DNA from: Achromobacter sp. UMC71
GTDB taxonomy: Bacteria; Pseudomonadota; Gammaproteobacteria; Burkholderiales; Burkholderiaceae_B
DNA length: 64,000 nucleotides
Direction of reading: 5' to 3'
Assembly (NCBI RefSeq): GCF_014170305.1
Contig: NZ_LZZT01000038.1
Coordinates: 1 to 64,000 of the forward strand
Made by a program: the position numbers and the translations under genes. Positions 34,915-42,903 of this stretch are shown one piece after another. Position 1 is the first letter of the stretch. The number at the start of each line of letters is the position of its first letter. A model generated the notes under the pieces. The model was not told the DNA's origin, searched no databases, and saw nothing but the letters and a program-made list of their open reading frames with translations.

Positions 34915-35454
34915 ATGATCGATCGTACGCTGGCACGCCAAGACTACTGGCACATCCTGTTTGGAAGGAAGGATCCTCACGCTCGTCAGTTCTACGAGGC
35001 AGAAGCCCTGCGCGGAGGCTGGATCGTACGCCAACTGGATCGACAGATCGATAGCCAGTTCTACGAGCGCACAGCGTTGTCCAAGGACAAGGCCGGCATG
35101 CTGCTTAAAGGCGCAATGCCAACGCCCCAAGATACTGTCACGCCCGGCGATGCGATCAAAGATCCCTATGTATTGGAGTTTCTCGACCATGCCGACGTGG
35201 GGCAGATGCACATGTACTGCAACTATGCCAAGGAGCACTGGGTATACGCTCAGGAGAATCCACCCGTGGGTTTGATCTTGTGTGCCGACAAGGGACAGGC
35301 GTTGGCGCGGTACGCGCTGGATGGCTTGCCGACCCAGGTCATGGCAGCCAATTACCGCACGGTGCTGCCGGATGCCGAGTTGCTGCAGAAGGAGTTGGAT
35401 ACCGCGCGGCGCCAGCTCGAATCCGGCGGGTCGCTTGCCCTATCGAAGACTTGA
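34915..35454 (+). pseudogene. Internally deleted DUF1016/YhcG PD-(D/E)XK nuclease remnant
   Basis: The 179-residue frame resembles the DUF1016 (YhcG) nuclease family: ALRGGWIVRQLDRQIDSQFY early, IKDPYVLEFL in the middle and NPPVGLILCADKGQALARYA near the end. Between EFLD (residue 91) and HADVGQM the nuclease core of roughly 70 residues is missing, although frame is kept at about 35187. The N-terminal DUF1016 domain is also largely absent. The catalytic Asp and Glu/Lys would be lost, so it is probably dead. Codon use is less GC-rich than around it. It sits between two similar hairpins, suggesting an old insertion that has decayed. Confidence 0.78.
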
Positions 35455-35462
35455 ATGATATT

Positions 35463-35482
35463 GCCCCGGCCAAGGCCGGGGC
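35463..35482. terminator. GC-rich hairpin, possible bidirectional terminator
   Basis: GCCCCGGCC and GGCCGGGGC form a near-perfect stem, followed on the plus strand by ATTCCTT. It lies between the DUF1016 remnant and the convergent Bug gene. The stem resembles that of the terminator at 34836. The T-run is weak, so function is less certain. Confidence 0.5.
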
Positions 35483-35497
35483 ATTCCTTCAGCCCCC

Positions 35498-36469
35498 TCA
35501 AGGCTTCAAATTCAGCTTCGGCACCAGCGCGTTGAACGCCTGCTCCTGCCGGGCTACGTCTGCGGCGAATTGCGGTTGGTCGGCGTACGATGGCGTCAGG
35601 TTCTGTTTACGCATCAAGGCCTGGAAGTCCTTCGATTGCGCCACCTGGCGGGCGGCGGCGCGCCACTTTTCGGCGACCTCGGCGGGCGCCGCCTTCGGCA
35701 GGCCGATGCCGCGCCACACGCTGAACTGCAAATCGGCGCCGCGCTCCTTCATGGTCGGCACATCCGGCAGGGTGTCCAGCCGCTTGGGCGCCATCACCGC
35801 CAGCGTGCGCAGCTTGCCGGTGTCCACGTGCTGCTGCAATTCGGCGTAGGCCACCGTGGTGGCCTGCACGTCGCCCGACAGCAGCCCCATGATGGCCGGG
35901 GCCGAGCCCTGGTAGGGCACATGCACGAACTTCACGCCGGTCTGCTCGCCCAACGCGGCCGCGGCCATGTGCGGCACGGTGCCGATGCCGGCGTTGGACA
36001 CCGCCACGCGCTCGGGATTCTTCTTGGCGTAGTCCAGGAATTCCTCCACGGTCTTCCAGGGCGCGTCGGCGCGCACCGTGACCGATGACGGATCGTCGGT
36101 GAAGCGCGCGATTGGCTGGAAGTCATTGACCGTCGTCTTGCCGATGCCCATCAGCGGCACCACTAGCATTTCGGGCGTCATCAGCACCAGCTTGTAGCCG
36201 TCGGGCTGCGCGTTGGCGACGTAGGCCCAGCCGATCGAGCCGCTGGCGCCGGGCTTGTTGATCACCACCGTGGGCTGCGCCAGCAGGGGCGGGCGCACGG
36301 CCTCGGCGATGGCGCGGGCGGTATTGTCGCTGCCGCCGCCCGGCTGGTAGGCCACCACCAGTTCCATCGAGCGGGTCGGATAGTCGGCGGCGGCCGCCGG
36401 GGCGGCGCCCAGGGCGAACAGGAAGGACAGGGCGCTGAAGGCCAGCGCGGGCAGGCGTAAGGGTGTCAT
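35498..36469 (-). CDS. Bug-family substrate-binding protein
   Basis: Periplasmic TctC/Bug receptor, 323 residues. Signal peptide LSFLFALGAAPAAAA, then MELVVAYQPGGGSDNTARAI, VINKPGASGSIG, ANAQPDGYKLVLM, VHVPYQGSAPAIMG and LPDVPTMKERG. ATG 36469 fits the signal peptide; the longer frame to 36532 overlaps the DapA-like gene. Thirteen bases separate it from that gene, so one operon is likely. Its ligand is probably the aldolase pathway substrate; no membrane components are nearby. Confidence 0.91.
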   Translation of the reverse strand: MTPLRLPALAFSALSFLFALGAAPAAAADYPTRSMELVVAYQPGGGSDNTARAIAEAVRPPLLAQPTVVINKPGASGSIGWAYVANAQPDGYKLVLMTPEMLVVPLMGIGKTTVNDFQPIARFTDDPSSVTVRADAPWKTVEEFLDYAKKNPERVAVSNAGIGTVPHMAAAALGEQTGVKFVHVPYQGSAPAIMGLLSGDVQATTVAYAELQQHVDTGKLRTLAVMAPKRLDTLPDVPTMKERGADLQFSVWRGIGLPKAAPAEVAEKWRAAARQVAQSKDFQALMRKQNLTPSYADQPQFAADVARQEQAFNALVPKLNLKP

Positions 36470-36482
36470 GGCGGTTCCGGTA

Positions 36483-37385
36483 TCAATAGCCCAGGGCGGA
36501 CAGGTCGGCCAGCGTCTGGCGGGTGATGGCAAGGGTGCGTTCGCGCTCGGCGCCGGCCAGGTCCAGGCGCGGCGGCTTGACGGTTTCGGCGCTGCCGGTG
36601 ATCAGGTGTTCGGCCAGCTTGATGTGCTGCACCAGCTTGACCACCGTGTCCAGGTGGAACAGCGGCGTCAGCGCGGCGTACAGCTTGCGGGCGCGCACAA
36701 AGTCGCCTTCCGCGGCCAGCCGCAGCAGGTCCACCGACGCCTTGGGCACGGCGTTGGCCATGCCCGAGACCCAGGCCGTGACGCCCAGCGCGGCGCTTTC
36801 CAGCACCAGGTCGTCGACTCCGCAGACCACCGCCAGCCGGTCGCCAAAGCGCGTGATCAGATCGGTGACGCGGGTCGTGTCGTACGACTCTTCCTTGATC
36901 GCGACGATGGTGGGTTCCCGCAGCAGCTCGGCCACCACATCGGGCGTCAGGTCCACGCCGTAGCCGCGCGGGTTGTTGTACAGCAGGATGGGCAGCGGGC
37001 TGGCCTGCGCCACGCTGCGGTAGAAGGCGATGGTTTCCCGGTCATCCGACTTGTACGTCAGGCCGGGGAACACCATCAGGCCGTCCACGCCGATCTTGGC
37101 CGCTTCCTGCGCGAAGACGGCGGCGCGGGCCGTGCCGGTCTCGGCCACGCCGGACACCACCGGTACGCGGCCGCGCACCGTCTCCACCGCCGTGCGCAGC
37201 ACCGTCAGCTTTTCATCGGGTGACAACTGGGCGTTCTCGCCCACCATGCCCATCATCACCACGCCGCCCACGCCGTTGGCGATGAGCCGCTCCAGCCCTT
37301 GGCGGATGGCGTCCACGTCCAGCGAGAAATCGGGTTTCAGCTTGGTGGTGACCGCGGGGAATACGCCTTTCCATTGAATGCTCAT
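36483..37385 (-). CDS. DapA-family lyase (dihydrodipicolinate synthase/NAL-like)
   Basis: A 300-residue Schiff-base aldolase or dehydratase of the DapA superfamily. Tyr136 in LLYNNPRGYG and the Schiff-base Lys164 in VAIKEESYD are in place, and the N-terminal GVFPAVTTKLKPDFSLDVDA is typical. AGGAG precedes ATG 37385. A Bug receptor lies downstream and a GntR/FCD regulator upstream on the other strand, so it is catabolic, likely acting on a 2-keto-3-deoxy sugar acid, rather than the lysine-pathway DapA. Confidence 0.87.
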   Translation of the reverse strand: MSIQWKGVFPAVTTKLKPDFSLDVDAIRQGLERLIANGVGGVVMMGMVGENAQLSPDEKLTVLRTAVETVRGRVPVVSGVAETGTARAAVFAQEAAKIGVDGLMVFPGLTYKSDDRETIAFYRSVAQASPLPILLYNNPRGYGVDLTPDVVAELLREPTIVAIKEESYDTTRVTDLITRFGDRLAVVCGVDDLVLESAALGVTAWVSGMANAVPKASVDLLRLAAEGDFVRARKLYAALTPLFHLDTVVKLVQHIKLAEHLITGSAETVKPPRLDLAGAERERTLAITRQTLADLSALGY

Positions 37386-37442
37386 GCTGCCGCTCCTGAT
37401 GCGTGGTCCGCCGGGCCATTCCCGCCGGATAGTTATGATTGG

Positions 37443-37543
37443 ATATTGGATCCAAAATAAAGGGGCTAGAAAAAACAGGCTCGCGGCCTGTCGCAACGGG
37501 CAGCCAGGGGCTGCCGGTTTCAACTGGATCATGGATCCAATAT
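37443..37543. promoter_or_regulatory. Two palindromic operators between dapA-like and gntR genes
   Basis: ATATTGGATCCAA (37443-37455) contains the perfect palindrome TTGGATCCAA. TGGATCCAATAT (37532-37543) is an inverted copy with one mismatch in the palindrome. Their centres are 85 bp apart. Both lie in the AT-richer stretch between divergent genes, a likely autoregulatory arrangement for the FCD-type GntR at 37678. The rest of the 292-base gap shows no gene. Confidence 0.68.
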
Positions 37544-37677
37544 ACTTCGCATTAAACGGGCTGCAGGCGCCCGCTGTCTCTCGGGGTTTTCCTGGGCATG
37601 GCGGTCGCGGCAGGCTTCCCTGCCAGTCCCTCTTGCCGCGCGGCGCAAGCCGGGCGGCTTCACGCATCAGGTATCAC

Positions 37678-38388
37678 GTGACCCGCAATTCCACCGCTGT
37701 TTCCGCCTCTTCCTCTTCCGGCCCGGCTGGCCGCCTTGTGCGCAAGACCGCCGTCGACCTGGTGGTCGACGAACTGCGCGACCGCATCCTGTCGGGGGCG
37801 ATGCCGCCCGGTTCCGCGCTGCGCCAGGAGCTGCTGGCCGACGAGTTGGGGGTGAGCCGACTGCCGGTGCGCGAAGCCATCCGCCAGCTCAGCGCAGAAG
37901 GGCTGGTGGACATGATCGCGCACCGCGGCGCCTATGTGTCGATGCTGTCGCGCGCCGAAGTGCAGGAATTCTTCGACATCCGCCTGCGGCTGGAACCCTG
38001 GCTGTTCCGCCTGGCCGTGCAGCAGCACGACGCCGGTGATCTGGACCGCGCCGCGCAGGTAGTGGCGCAGATGGACAGCGCCGAACCCGAGCAATGGGGC
38101 CGGCTCAACTGGCAATTGCACGAGTTGCTGTACCGCGCCGCCCAGCGGCCCGCCGCCCTGGCCATGGTGCGCGCGCTGCATGAAAAATCCGAGCGCTATT
38201 TCCGCTTCCAGATCGTCAACGCACCCATCCGCCAGCAGGCGCATGACGAGCACACCGAACTCATCGCGCTCAGTCGCCAGGGTCAGGCCGACAAGGCAGA
38301 GGCCGCGTTGGCGCGCCACATTGGCCAGGCTGCCGACCAGATCCTGCTCATCGTCGATCATCTGCTGGATGCGACGGCGCCAGCGTAA
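37678..38388 (+). CDS. GntR-family regulator, FCD subgroup
   Basis: A 236-residue regulator: winged HTH (VVDELRDRILSGAMPPGSAL and ELGVSRLPVREAIRQLSAEG) followed by an FCD domain (FFDIRLRLEPWLFRLAVQQH, with later His-containing LHELLY and HDEHTELI segments). GTG 37678 is taken as start (CAGG seven bases upstream); the frame is open far upstream but that part looks non-coding. It is divergent from the DapA-like/Bug operon, which it should control via the palindromes at 37443-37543. Confidence 0.87.
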   Translation: MTRNSTAVSASSSSGPAGRLVRKTAVDLVVDELRDRILSGAMPPGSALRQELLADELGVSRLPVREAIRQLSAEGLVDMIAHRGAYVSMLSRAEVQEFFDIRLRLEPWLFRLAVQQHDAGDLDRAAQVVAQMDSAEPEQWGRLNWQLHELLYRAAQRPAALAMVRALHEKSERYFRFQIVNAPIRQQAHDEHTELIALSRQGQADKAEAALARHIGQAADQILLIVDHLLDATAPA

Positions 38389-38477
38389 GGGGGGCGGCGC
38401 AGTGCGCAATGTTGCATCAATACGCTTGCGCGCCGCAAACCACAGCGCCGGCGCGGAACAGGCCCGGCCGGCGCGTC

Positions 38478-38503
38478 GAAGAAAGCCCGCGGGCCTTCTT
38501 TCT
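38478..38503. terminator. Terminator between convergent gntR and Bug genes
   Basis: AAGAAAGCCCG and CGGGCCTTCTTT can pair with one bulge, giving a stem with A-rich 5' and T-rich 3' sides on either strand, the form of a bidirectional terminator. It lies in the 129-base gap between the two converging genes. Confidence 0.65.
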
Positions 38504-38517
38504 GGTCGTCAATCGAC

Positions 38518-39504
38518 TCAGTTGATCTTGATGTTGCGTTCCTTGACCAGCACCTTCCACTGCGCCGTTTCCTTGGCCAGGTGGTCACGCAGCTCGTCGG
38601 GCGAACCGCCGATCGATTCCGCGCCGATCGAATCCAGCGTTGCCCGGACCTTGGGCTCGTTCAGCGCCTGGCGCATGGCGGCGTTCAGCTTGGCCACGAC
38701 TTCCGGCGGCGTGCCGGCCGGGGCGAAGGCCGCGAACCAGGGCATCAATTCATAGCCGGGCAGACCGCTTTCCGCCACGGTGGGCACGTTGGGCAAGGCG
38801 GCCGAGCGCTTGCTGGTCGTCACCGCCAGCGCGCGCAGCTTGCCGGCTTCGATATGCGGCTTGGCCGACGTGACGCTGTCGAACATGTAGTCGACCTGGC
38901 CGCCCAGCAGATCGGCGATCGCCGGGCCGCTGCCCTTGTACGGCACGTGCAGCATGTCGATCTTGGCCATCGACACGAACAGCTCGCCCGCCAGGTGGAT
39001 CGAGGTGCCCACGCCGGCCGAGGCGTAGGTGTAGTGGTTGGGCTGCGCCTTCGCCTTGGCGATCACGTCGTCCACGCTCTTGACATCGTTGCGCGCCGGG
39101 TTGGTGACCAGCACGTTCGGCACCACCGCCAGCAGCGAGATCGGCGCGAAGTCCTTGATCGGGTCGTAGTTCAGGTCGGCGTACAGCGCCGGGTTCACGG
39201 CCATGCCGTTGGCCACGATCAGGATCGTGTAGCCGTCCGGCTTGGAACGCGCCACGCTGGCCGCGCCGATGTTGCCGCCCGCGCCCGCGCGGTTCTCGAC
39301 GATGAACGAGGTATTGAGCTGCTTGCCCATCGACTCGCCCAGCGTGCGGGCGATGCTGTCCATCGCGCCGCCCGGCGGGAACGGCACGATCCATTTCACC
39401 GGACGGTCCGGATAGCCGTCGGCCAGGGCGCCGCCGGCGGCGCCCAGCAGGGCCAGGCCCAGGCAGGCCCGGGCGAGATGTTTGTAGGCGTGGCGAAATT
39501 GCAT
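38518..39504 (-). CDS. Bug-family substrate-binding protein
   Basis: Periplasmic TctC/Bug receptor, 328 residues: signal peptide LGLALLGAAGGALA, then VKWIVPFPPGGAMDSIARTL, VENRAGAGGNIGA, SKPDGYTILIV, DMLHVPYKGSGPAI and LPNVPTVAESGLPGYEL. It lies downstream of catB with an 85-base gap and is probably in the same transcript, so muconate, catechol-derived lactones or an aromatic acid are candidate ligands. No TctAB genes nearby. Confidence 0.92.
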   Translation of the reverse strand: MQFRHAYKHLARACLGLALLGAAGGALADGYPDRPVKWIVPFPPGGAMDSIARTLGESMGKQLNTSFIVENRAGAGGNIGAASVARSKPDGYTILIVANGMAVNPALYADLNYDPIKDFAPISLLAVVPNVLVTNPARNDVKSVDDVIAKAKAQPNHYTYASAGVGTSIHLAGELFVSMAKIDMLHVPYKGSGPAIADLLGGQVDYMFDSVTSAKPHIEAGKLRALAVTTSKRSAALPNVPTVAESGLPGYELMPWFAAFAPAGTPPEVVAKLNAAMRQALNEPKVRATLDSIGAESIGGSPDELRDHLAKETAQWKVLVKERNIKIN

Positions 39505-39589
39505 GCTGTCTCCGTGGTGCTTGATTTATTGTTGCCGGCGCGCGCCGCGCCAAGCCGTGCGCGCCGGATAGATTGGGGGGCAGGGGCGT

Positions 39590-40714
39590 TCAGCGATCCC
39601 TGCGGTAGAAAGCCAGCTTTTCTTCGTCCAGTTCCAGCCCCAGGCCCGGGCCGGTCGGAATGTCCATTTCAAAATCCGTGTAGCGCGGCGGGTTGGCGAC
39701 GATGTCGTCTTTCAGCAGCAGCGGGCCGAACAGCTCCGTGCCCCACGACAGGCGCGGCAGGCAGGCAAAGCCGTGCGCCGACGCGATCGATCCCACCGAG
39801 CCTTCCAGCATCGTGCCGCCATACAGCGACATGCCGGCCGCATCACCCACCGCCGCGGTGCGCAGCATTTCATGGATGCCACCGGCCTTGGCGATCTTCA
39901 GCGCCAGCACGTCGGCTGCGCCCAGGCGGGCGATCGCCAGCGCGTCCTCGGGGCCGTTGACGGCCTCGTCCGCCATGATCGGCACCACGAAGCGCGCCGC
40001 CAGGCGTGCCATGCCGGCCAGGTTGGCCCGCGGAATCGGTTGTTCGATCAGGTCTACGCCGGCCGCTTCCAGCCGCGCGATCGCGCCGGCCGCGTCGGCT
40101 TCGTTCCAGGCCTGGTTCACGTCTACGGTCACGCGCGCGCGGTCACCCAGCGCCTGCTTGATGCGCGACACGTGCGCCACGTCGTCGGCCACCGCGCGGC
40201 GGCCGACCTTCAGCTTGAAGGTATTGTGGCGGCGGCTGGCGAGCAGCGACTCGGCTTCCTCGATGTCGCGCGCGGTATCGCCGCTGGCCAGGGTCCACAG
40301 CACCGGCAAGCGGGCGCGCACCGCGCCGCCCAGCAGGGTCGACACCGGCACGCCCAGGCGCTTGCCCTGCGCATCCAGCAGCGCGCTTTCCAGCGCCGAT
40401 TTGGCAAAGCGGTTGCCGCGGGCCACTGTCTCCAGGCGCCGCATCGCGCCATGGATATTGGCCGCGTCCAGGCCGGCCAGCGCCGGTGCCAGGTAGGTGT
40501 CGATCGCCAGCTTCATGCCTTCCGGGCTTTCCTCGCCATACGACAGGCCGCCAATGGTGGTGGCTTCGCCGATGCCCTCGATGCCGTCGCTGCAGCGCAG
40601 CCGCACGATCACCAGCGTCTGGCGCTGCATCACCGCCATGGCCAGCTGATGGGCGCGGATGGTCGGCAGGTCCACCAGGATTGCTTCGACCGAGACTATG
40701 CTTACCGGATTCAT
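39590..40714 (-). CDS. catB: Muconate cycloisomerase (enolase superfamily)
   Basis: Converts cis,cis-muconate to muconolactone in the catechol ortho-cleavage branch. The 374-residue protein has every functional residue at the position I recall for Pseudomonas CatB: Lys167 and Lys169 (FKLKVG), Asp198 and Asn200 (VDVNQAW), Glu224 (IEQPI), Asp249 (ADEAV) and Lys273 (LKIAKAGG). ATG 40714 has no strong ribosome site. The divergent CatR-like LysR and its box support the call. catC and catA are not in the window. Confidence 0.88.
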   Translation of the reverse strand: MNPVSIVSVEAILVDLPTIRAHQLAMAVMQRQTLVIVRLRCSDGIEGIGEATTIGGLSYGEESPEGMKLAIDTYLAPALAGLDAANIHGAMRRLETVARGNRFAKSALESALLDAQGKRLGVPVSTLLGGAVRARLPVLWTLASGDTARDIEEAESLLASRRHNTFKLKVGRRAVADDVAHVSRIKQALGDRARVTVDVNQAWNEADAAGAIARLEAAGVDLIEQPIPRANLAGMARLAARFVVPIMADEAVNGPEDALAIARLGAADVLALKIAKAGGIHEMLRTAAVGDAAGMSLYGGTMLEGSVGSIASAHGFACLPRLSWGTELFGPLLLKDDIVANPPRYTDFEMDIPTGPGLGLELDEEKLAFYRRDR

Positions 40715-40797
40715 ACTTTTTACAGCCAGATTGAACAATAGGGCGCAGTATCGCTTGCGCGTAGAGGCGAAGTCCAAGACTATATGGGTCTCTATTG

Positions 40798-40812
40798 ATA
40801 CCTTTAAGGTCT
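40798..40812. promoter_or_regulatory. CatR/BenM-type operator between catB and catR
   Basis: ATAC-CTTTAAG-GTCT fits the ATAC-N7-GTAT site of BenM/CatM-type LysR proteins with one mismatch. Inside it ACCTTTAAGGT is a perfect palindrome. It is only nine bases upstream of the catR start, the place expected for autoregulation and divergent activation of catB. Confidence 0.6.
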
Positions 40813-40821
40813 GAATAAGCC

Positions 40822-41706
40822 ATGCAACTCAGACACCTGCGGTACTTCCAGGCGGTCGCGCAAGAGGGCAGCTTTACCCGCGCCGCCGAAAAACTGCATA
40901 TGGCCCAGCCGCCGCTCAGCCGCCAGATCCGCCAGTTCGAGGAAGAACTGGGCGTGGCGCTGTTCGAACGCACCACCCGCGCGCTGCGCCTGACCGAAGC
41001 GGGCCGCTTCCTGCTGGAGCAGTCGAGCCTGTTGACTGCGCGGCTCGATGAGGTGCTGGAAGCCACGCGCCGGCTGGGCCAGACCCAGCGCCGCTGGTTT
41101 GGCATCGGCTTCGTGCCGTCCACCTTGTATGGCTTTGTGCCCGAACTGATCCGGCAACTGCGCGGCGCCGACGCCCAGGTGGAGGTCGGGCTGGCCGAAA
41201 TGACCACGCTGCCTCAGCTGGAGGCCCTGAAGGCCGGCCGCATCGACCTGGGCATCGGCCGCATCCTGCTGGACGATCCGGCGATCGAGCGGCGGATACT
41301 GATGACCGAACCGCTGATGGCCGCCGTGCCGCTGCAGCATGCGCTGGCCGGCCAGGCCCGTGTCGGCGTCGACCGGCTGGCCCGGGAGCCTTTCGTGCTG
41401 TATCCCGCCCGTCCGCGCCCCAACTTCGCAGACCATGTGCTGGGCCTGTTCCGGGCTGCTGGCCATGCGCCCCAGGTGGTGCAGGAGGCCAATGAATTGC
41501 AGACGGCCATCGGCCTGGTGGCCGCCGGCTTGGGGGTCACCGTGGTGCCGGCTTCCGTGCAGCGCCTGCAGCGGCGCGATGTGGCCCACGTGGCCATCGA
41601 CGCCGACGCCTTCGTATCGCCCGTTATCGCCAGCTATCGCAAGGACGACCGCTCGCCGTTCCTGGCGCAGGCCCTGGCCTTGGCCGAGGCGCTGGCCAAG
41701 GGGTAA
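40822..41706 (+). CDS. catR: LysR-family regulator, CatR/BenM-like
   Basis: A 294-residue LysR protein. The N-terminus MQLRHLRYFQAVAQEGSFTR and the HTH AEKLHMAQPPLSRQIRQFEE are close to CatR/BenM, and FGIGFVPSTLYGFVPELIRQ is typical of the effector domain of muconate-responsive members. It is divergent from catB with a 107-base gap holding a matching operator. It should activate catB and the downstream Bug gene in response to muconate. Confidence 0.85.
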   Translation: MQLRHLRYFQAVAQEGSFTRAAEKLHMAQPPLSRQIRQFEEELGVALFERTTRALRLTEAGRFLLEQSSLLTARLDEVLEATRRLGQTQRRWFGIGFVPSTLYGFVPELIRQLRGADAQVEVGLAEMTTLPQLEALKAGRIDLGIGRILLDDPAIERRILMTEPLMAAVPLQHALAGQARVGVDRLAREPFVLYPARPRPNFADHVLGLFRAAGHAPQVVQEANELQTAIGLVAAGLGVTVVPASVQRLQRRDVAHVAIDADAFVSPVIASYRKDDRSPFLAQALALAEALAKG

Positions 41707-41820
41707 CAAACCGTTTTAGACGCGGTCATGATGCACCGGCTTGGGGCAAACTACGGCCGGCGCGAAATCCCGCGTGCGCCTGTCGGTATCCCAACGGTGA
41801 CATACCCCGCAGAGAGGTCA

Positions 41821-42318
41821 ATGATGATCGTCAATATCGAGAACAAACCCAAATGGCTGTTTGCCCAATTGGGTCAATTGGTTATCGCCGTCGGTCTGCT
41901 TTCCCTGGTCTTCAACTACGCGTACCGCTACACCGTCGATCGCGATATCAATACGCCGGTCTTCTATGTGGCCACCGTGGTGCTGGGCCTGATCGTTTTT
42001 CTCGTCATTCGCAAGGACTACGTCTTCGTGAACCGCTATGAATTCAGCGACGCCGACATTACGATCAACACGCTGCTGGGCGTGAAGAAAACCTATCCGA
42101 CCGCGCAATATGAATTCGTGCCCGCCCTGCACAAAGCAGTAAACGTGCCCGAGAAAAAGGCGTCCTTGTCTTTCTACGTGCGTGACGCCAAGAGCAAACG
42201 CAATATCCGCAATTACTCATGGACGGGATTTTCTGCCGAGGATTTTCAGAAAGTGTCCCAGATGTATGGCTTTCGCGGCGAGACCGACTTCAAGCAACGG
42301 GATTTCGGCAAGCGCTAG
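41821..42318 (+). CDS. Two-helix membrane protein of unknown function
   Basis: A 165-residue protein with two adjacent membrane segments (LGQLVIAVGLLSLVFNYAY and VFYVATVVLGLIVFLVI) and a cytoplasmic C-terminal domain of about 95 residues rich in Tyr, Lys and Phe, similar in layout to PH-like bacterial domains. GAGAGG lies upstream of both ATG 41821 and 41824. Codon use is less GC-biased than in nearby catabolic genes. No family recognised. A short gap separates it from the Cys-rich protein downstream, possibly its partner. Confidence 0.7.
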   Translation: MMIVNIENKPKWLFAQLGQLVIAVGLLSLVFNYAYRYTVDRDINTPVFYVATVVLGLIVFLVIRKDYVFVNRYEFSDADITINTLLGVKKTYPTAQYEFVPALHKAVNVPEKKASLSFYVRDAKSKRNIRNYSWTGFSAEDFQKVSQMYGFRGETDFKQRDFGKR

Positions 42319-42376
42319 GGCAGGCTGTGCTTTCAATCAATCGGATCGCGAGATCCCGTAATTTTCCTGGAATCCC

Positions 42377-42817
42377 ATGACACTGACGAAAAAAGGCGAT
42401 TATTCCTACGGCACTTCGGCCAAGGATATCCAGACCGAGATGGCCGAATTCAGCGAAGACAACGGCTACCCTACTGTCCGCTACGCGCAATCGGTCTGTG
42501 CCTGCGGCAACCGGTCGTTCAATCTCGAGTCCGACGAAGACGCGGGCGTAGCACAGCGCACCTGCGCAGAATGCGGCGTCGTCCACTTCATGGGCGACAG
42601 CGCCGAATTCGCCGATGACGCCGACCTGGGCGGGCATGTCTGCGTATGCGGCGAGGACGTCTTCGAACTGATGTCGGGCGTCGCCCTCTACCCGGACAGC
42701 AACGACGTGCGCTGGTACTACATCGGCTGCCGCTGCGCCGGTTGCGACCTGGTCGGCGTCTTTGCCGAATGGAAGTGCGAGGCTGGCAACGCGGATGCGT
42801 TCCTGGCCAAGGTCTAG
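42377..42817 (+). CDS. Cysteine-rich putative zinc-ribbon protein
   Basis: A 146-residue acidic protein with ten cysteines, mostly in metal-ligand-like pairs: C41-A-C43, C63-AE-C66, C89-V-C91, and C118-R-C120-AG-C123. This suggests two zinc ribbons arranged as a repeat (CACGNRSF and CVCGEDVF are parallel). No family recognised. TGGA lies before ATG 42377. The gene follows the two-helix protein by 58 bases and shares its less biased base composition. Confidence 0.68.
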   Translation: MTLTKKGDYSYGTSAKDIQTEMAEFSEDNGYPTVRYAQSVCACGNRSFNLESDEDAGVAQRTCAECGVVHFMGDSAEFADDADLGGHVCVCGEDVFELMSGVALYPDSNDVRWYYIGCRCAGCDLVGVFAEWKCEAGNADAFLAKV

Positions 42818-42903
42818 GGCCCGTTCCCACTGGAAGGCGCCGGCGCACGAAGCAGAAAGGTGCCGCAGGCCCGGCGGGGCCGCGGCTGGCGTTCGGCCGG
42901 AGA

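Noticed and set aside
34740-35054. Plus-strand frame before the DUF1016 remnant
   Set aside because: It overlaps the terminator and the remnant in another frame, with no homology or ribosome site.
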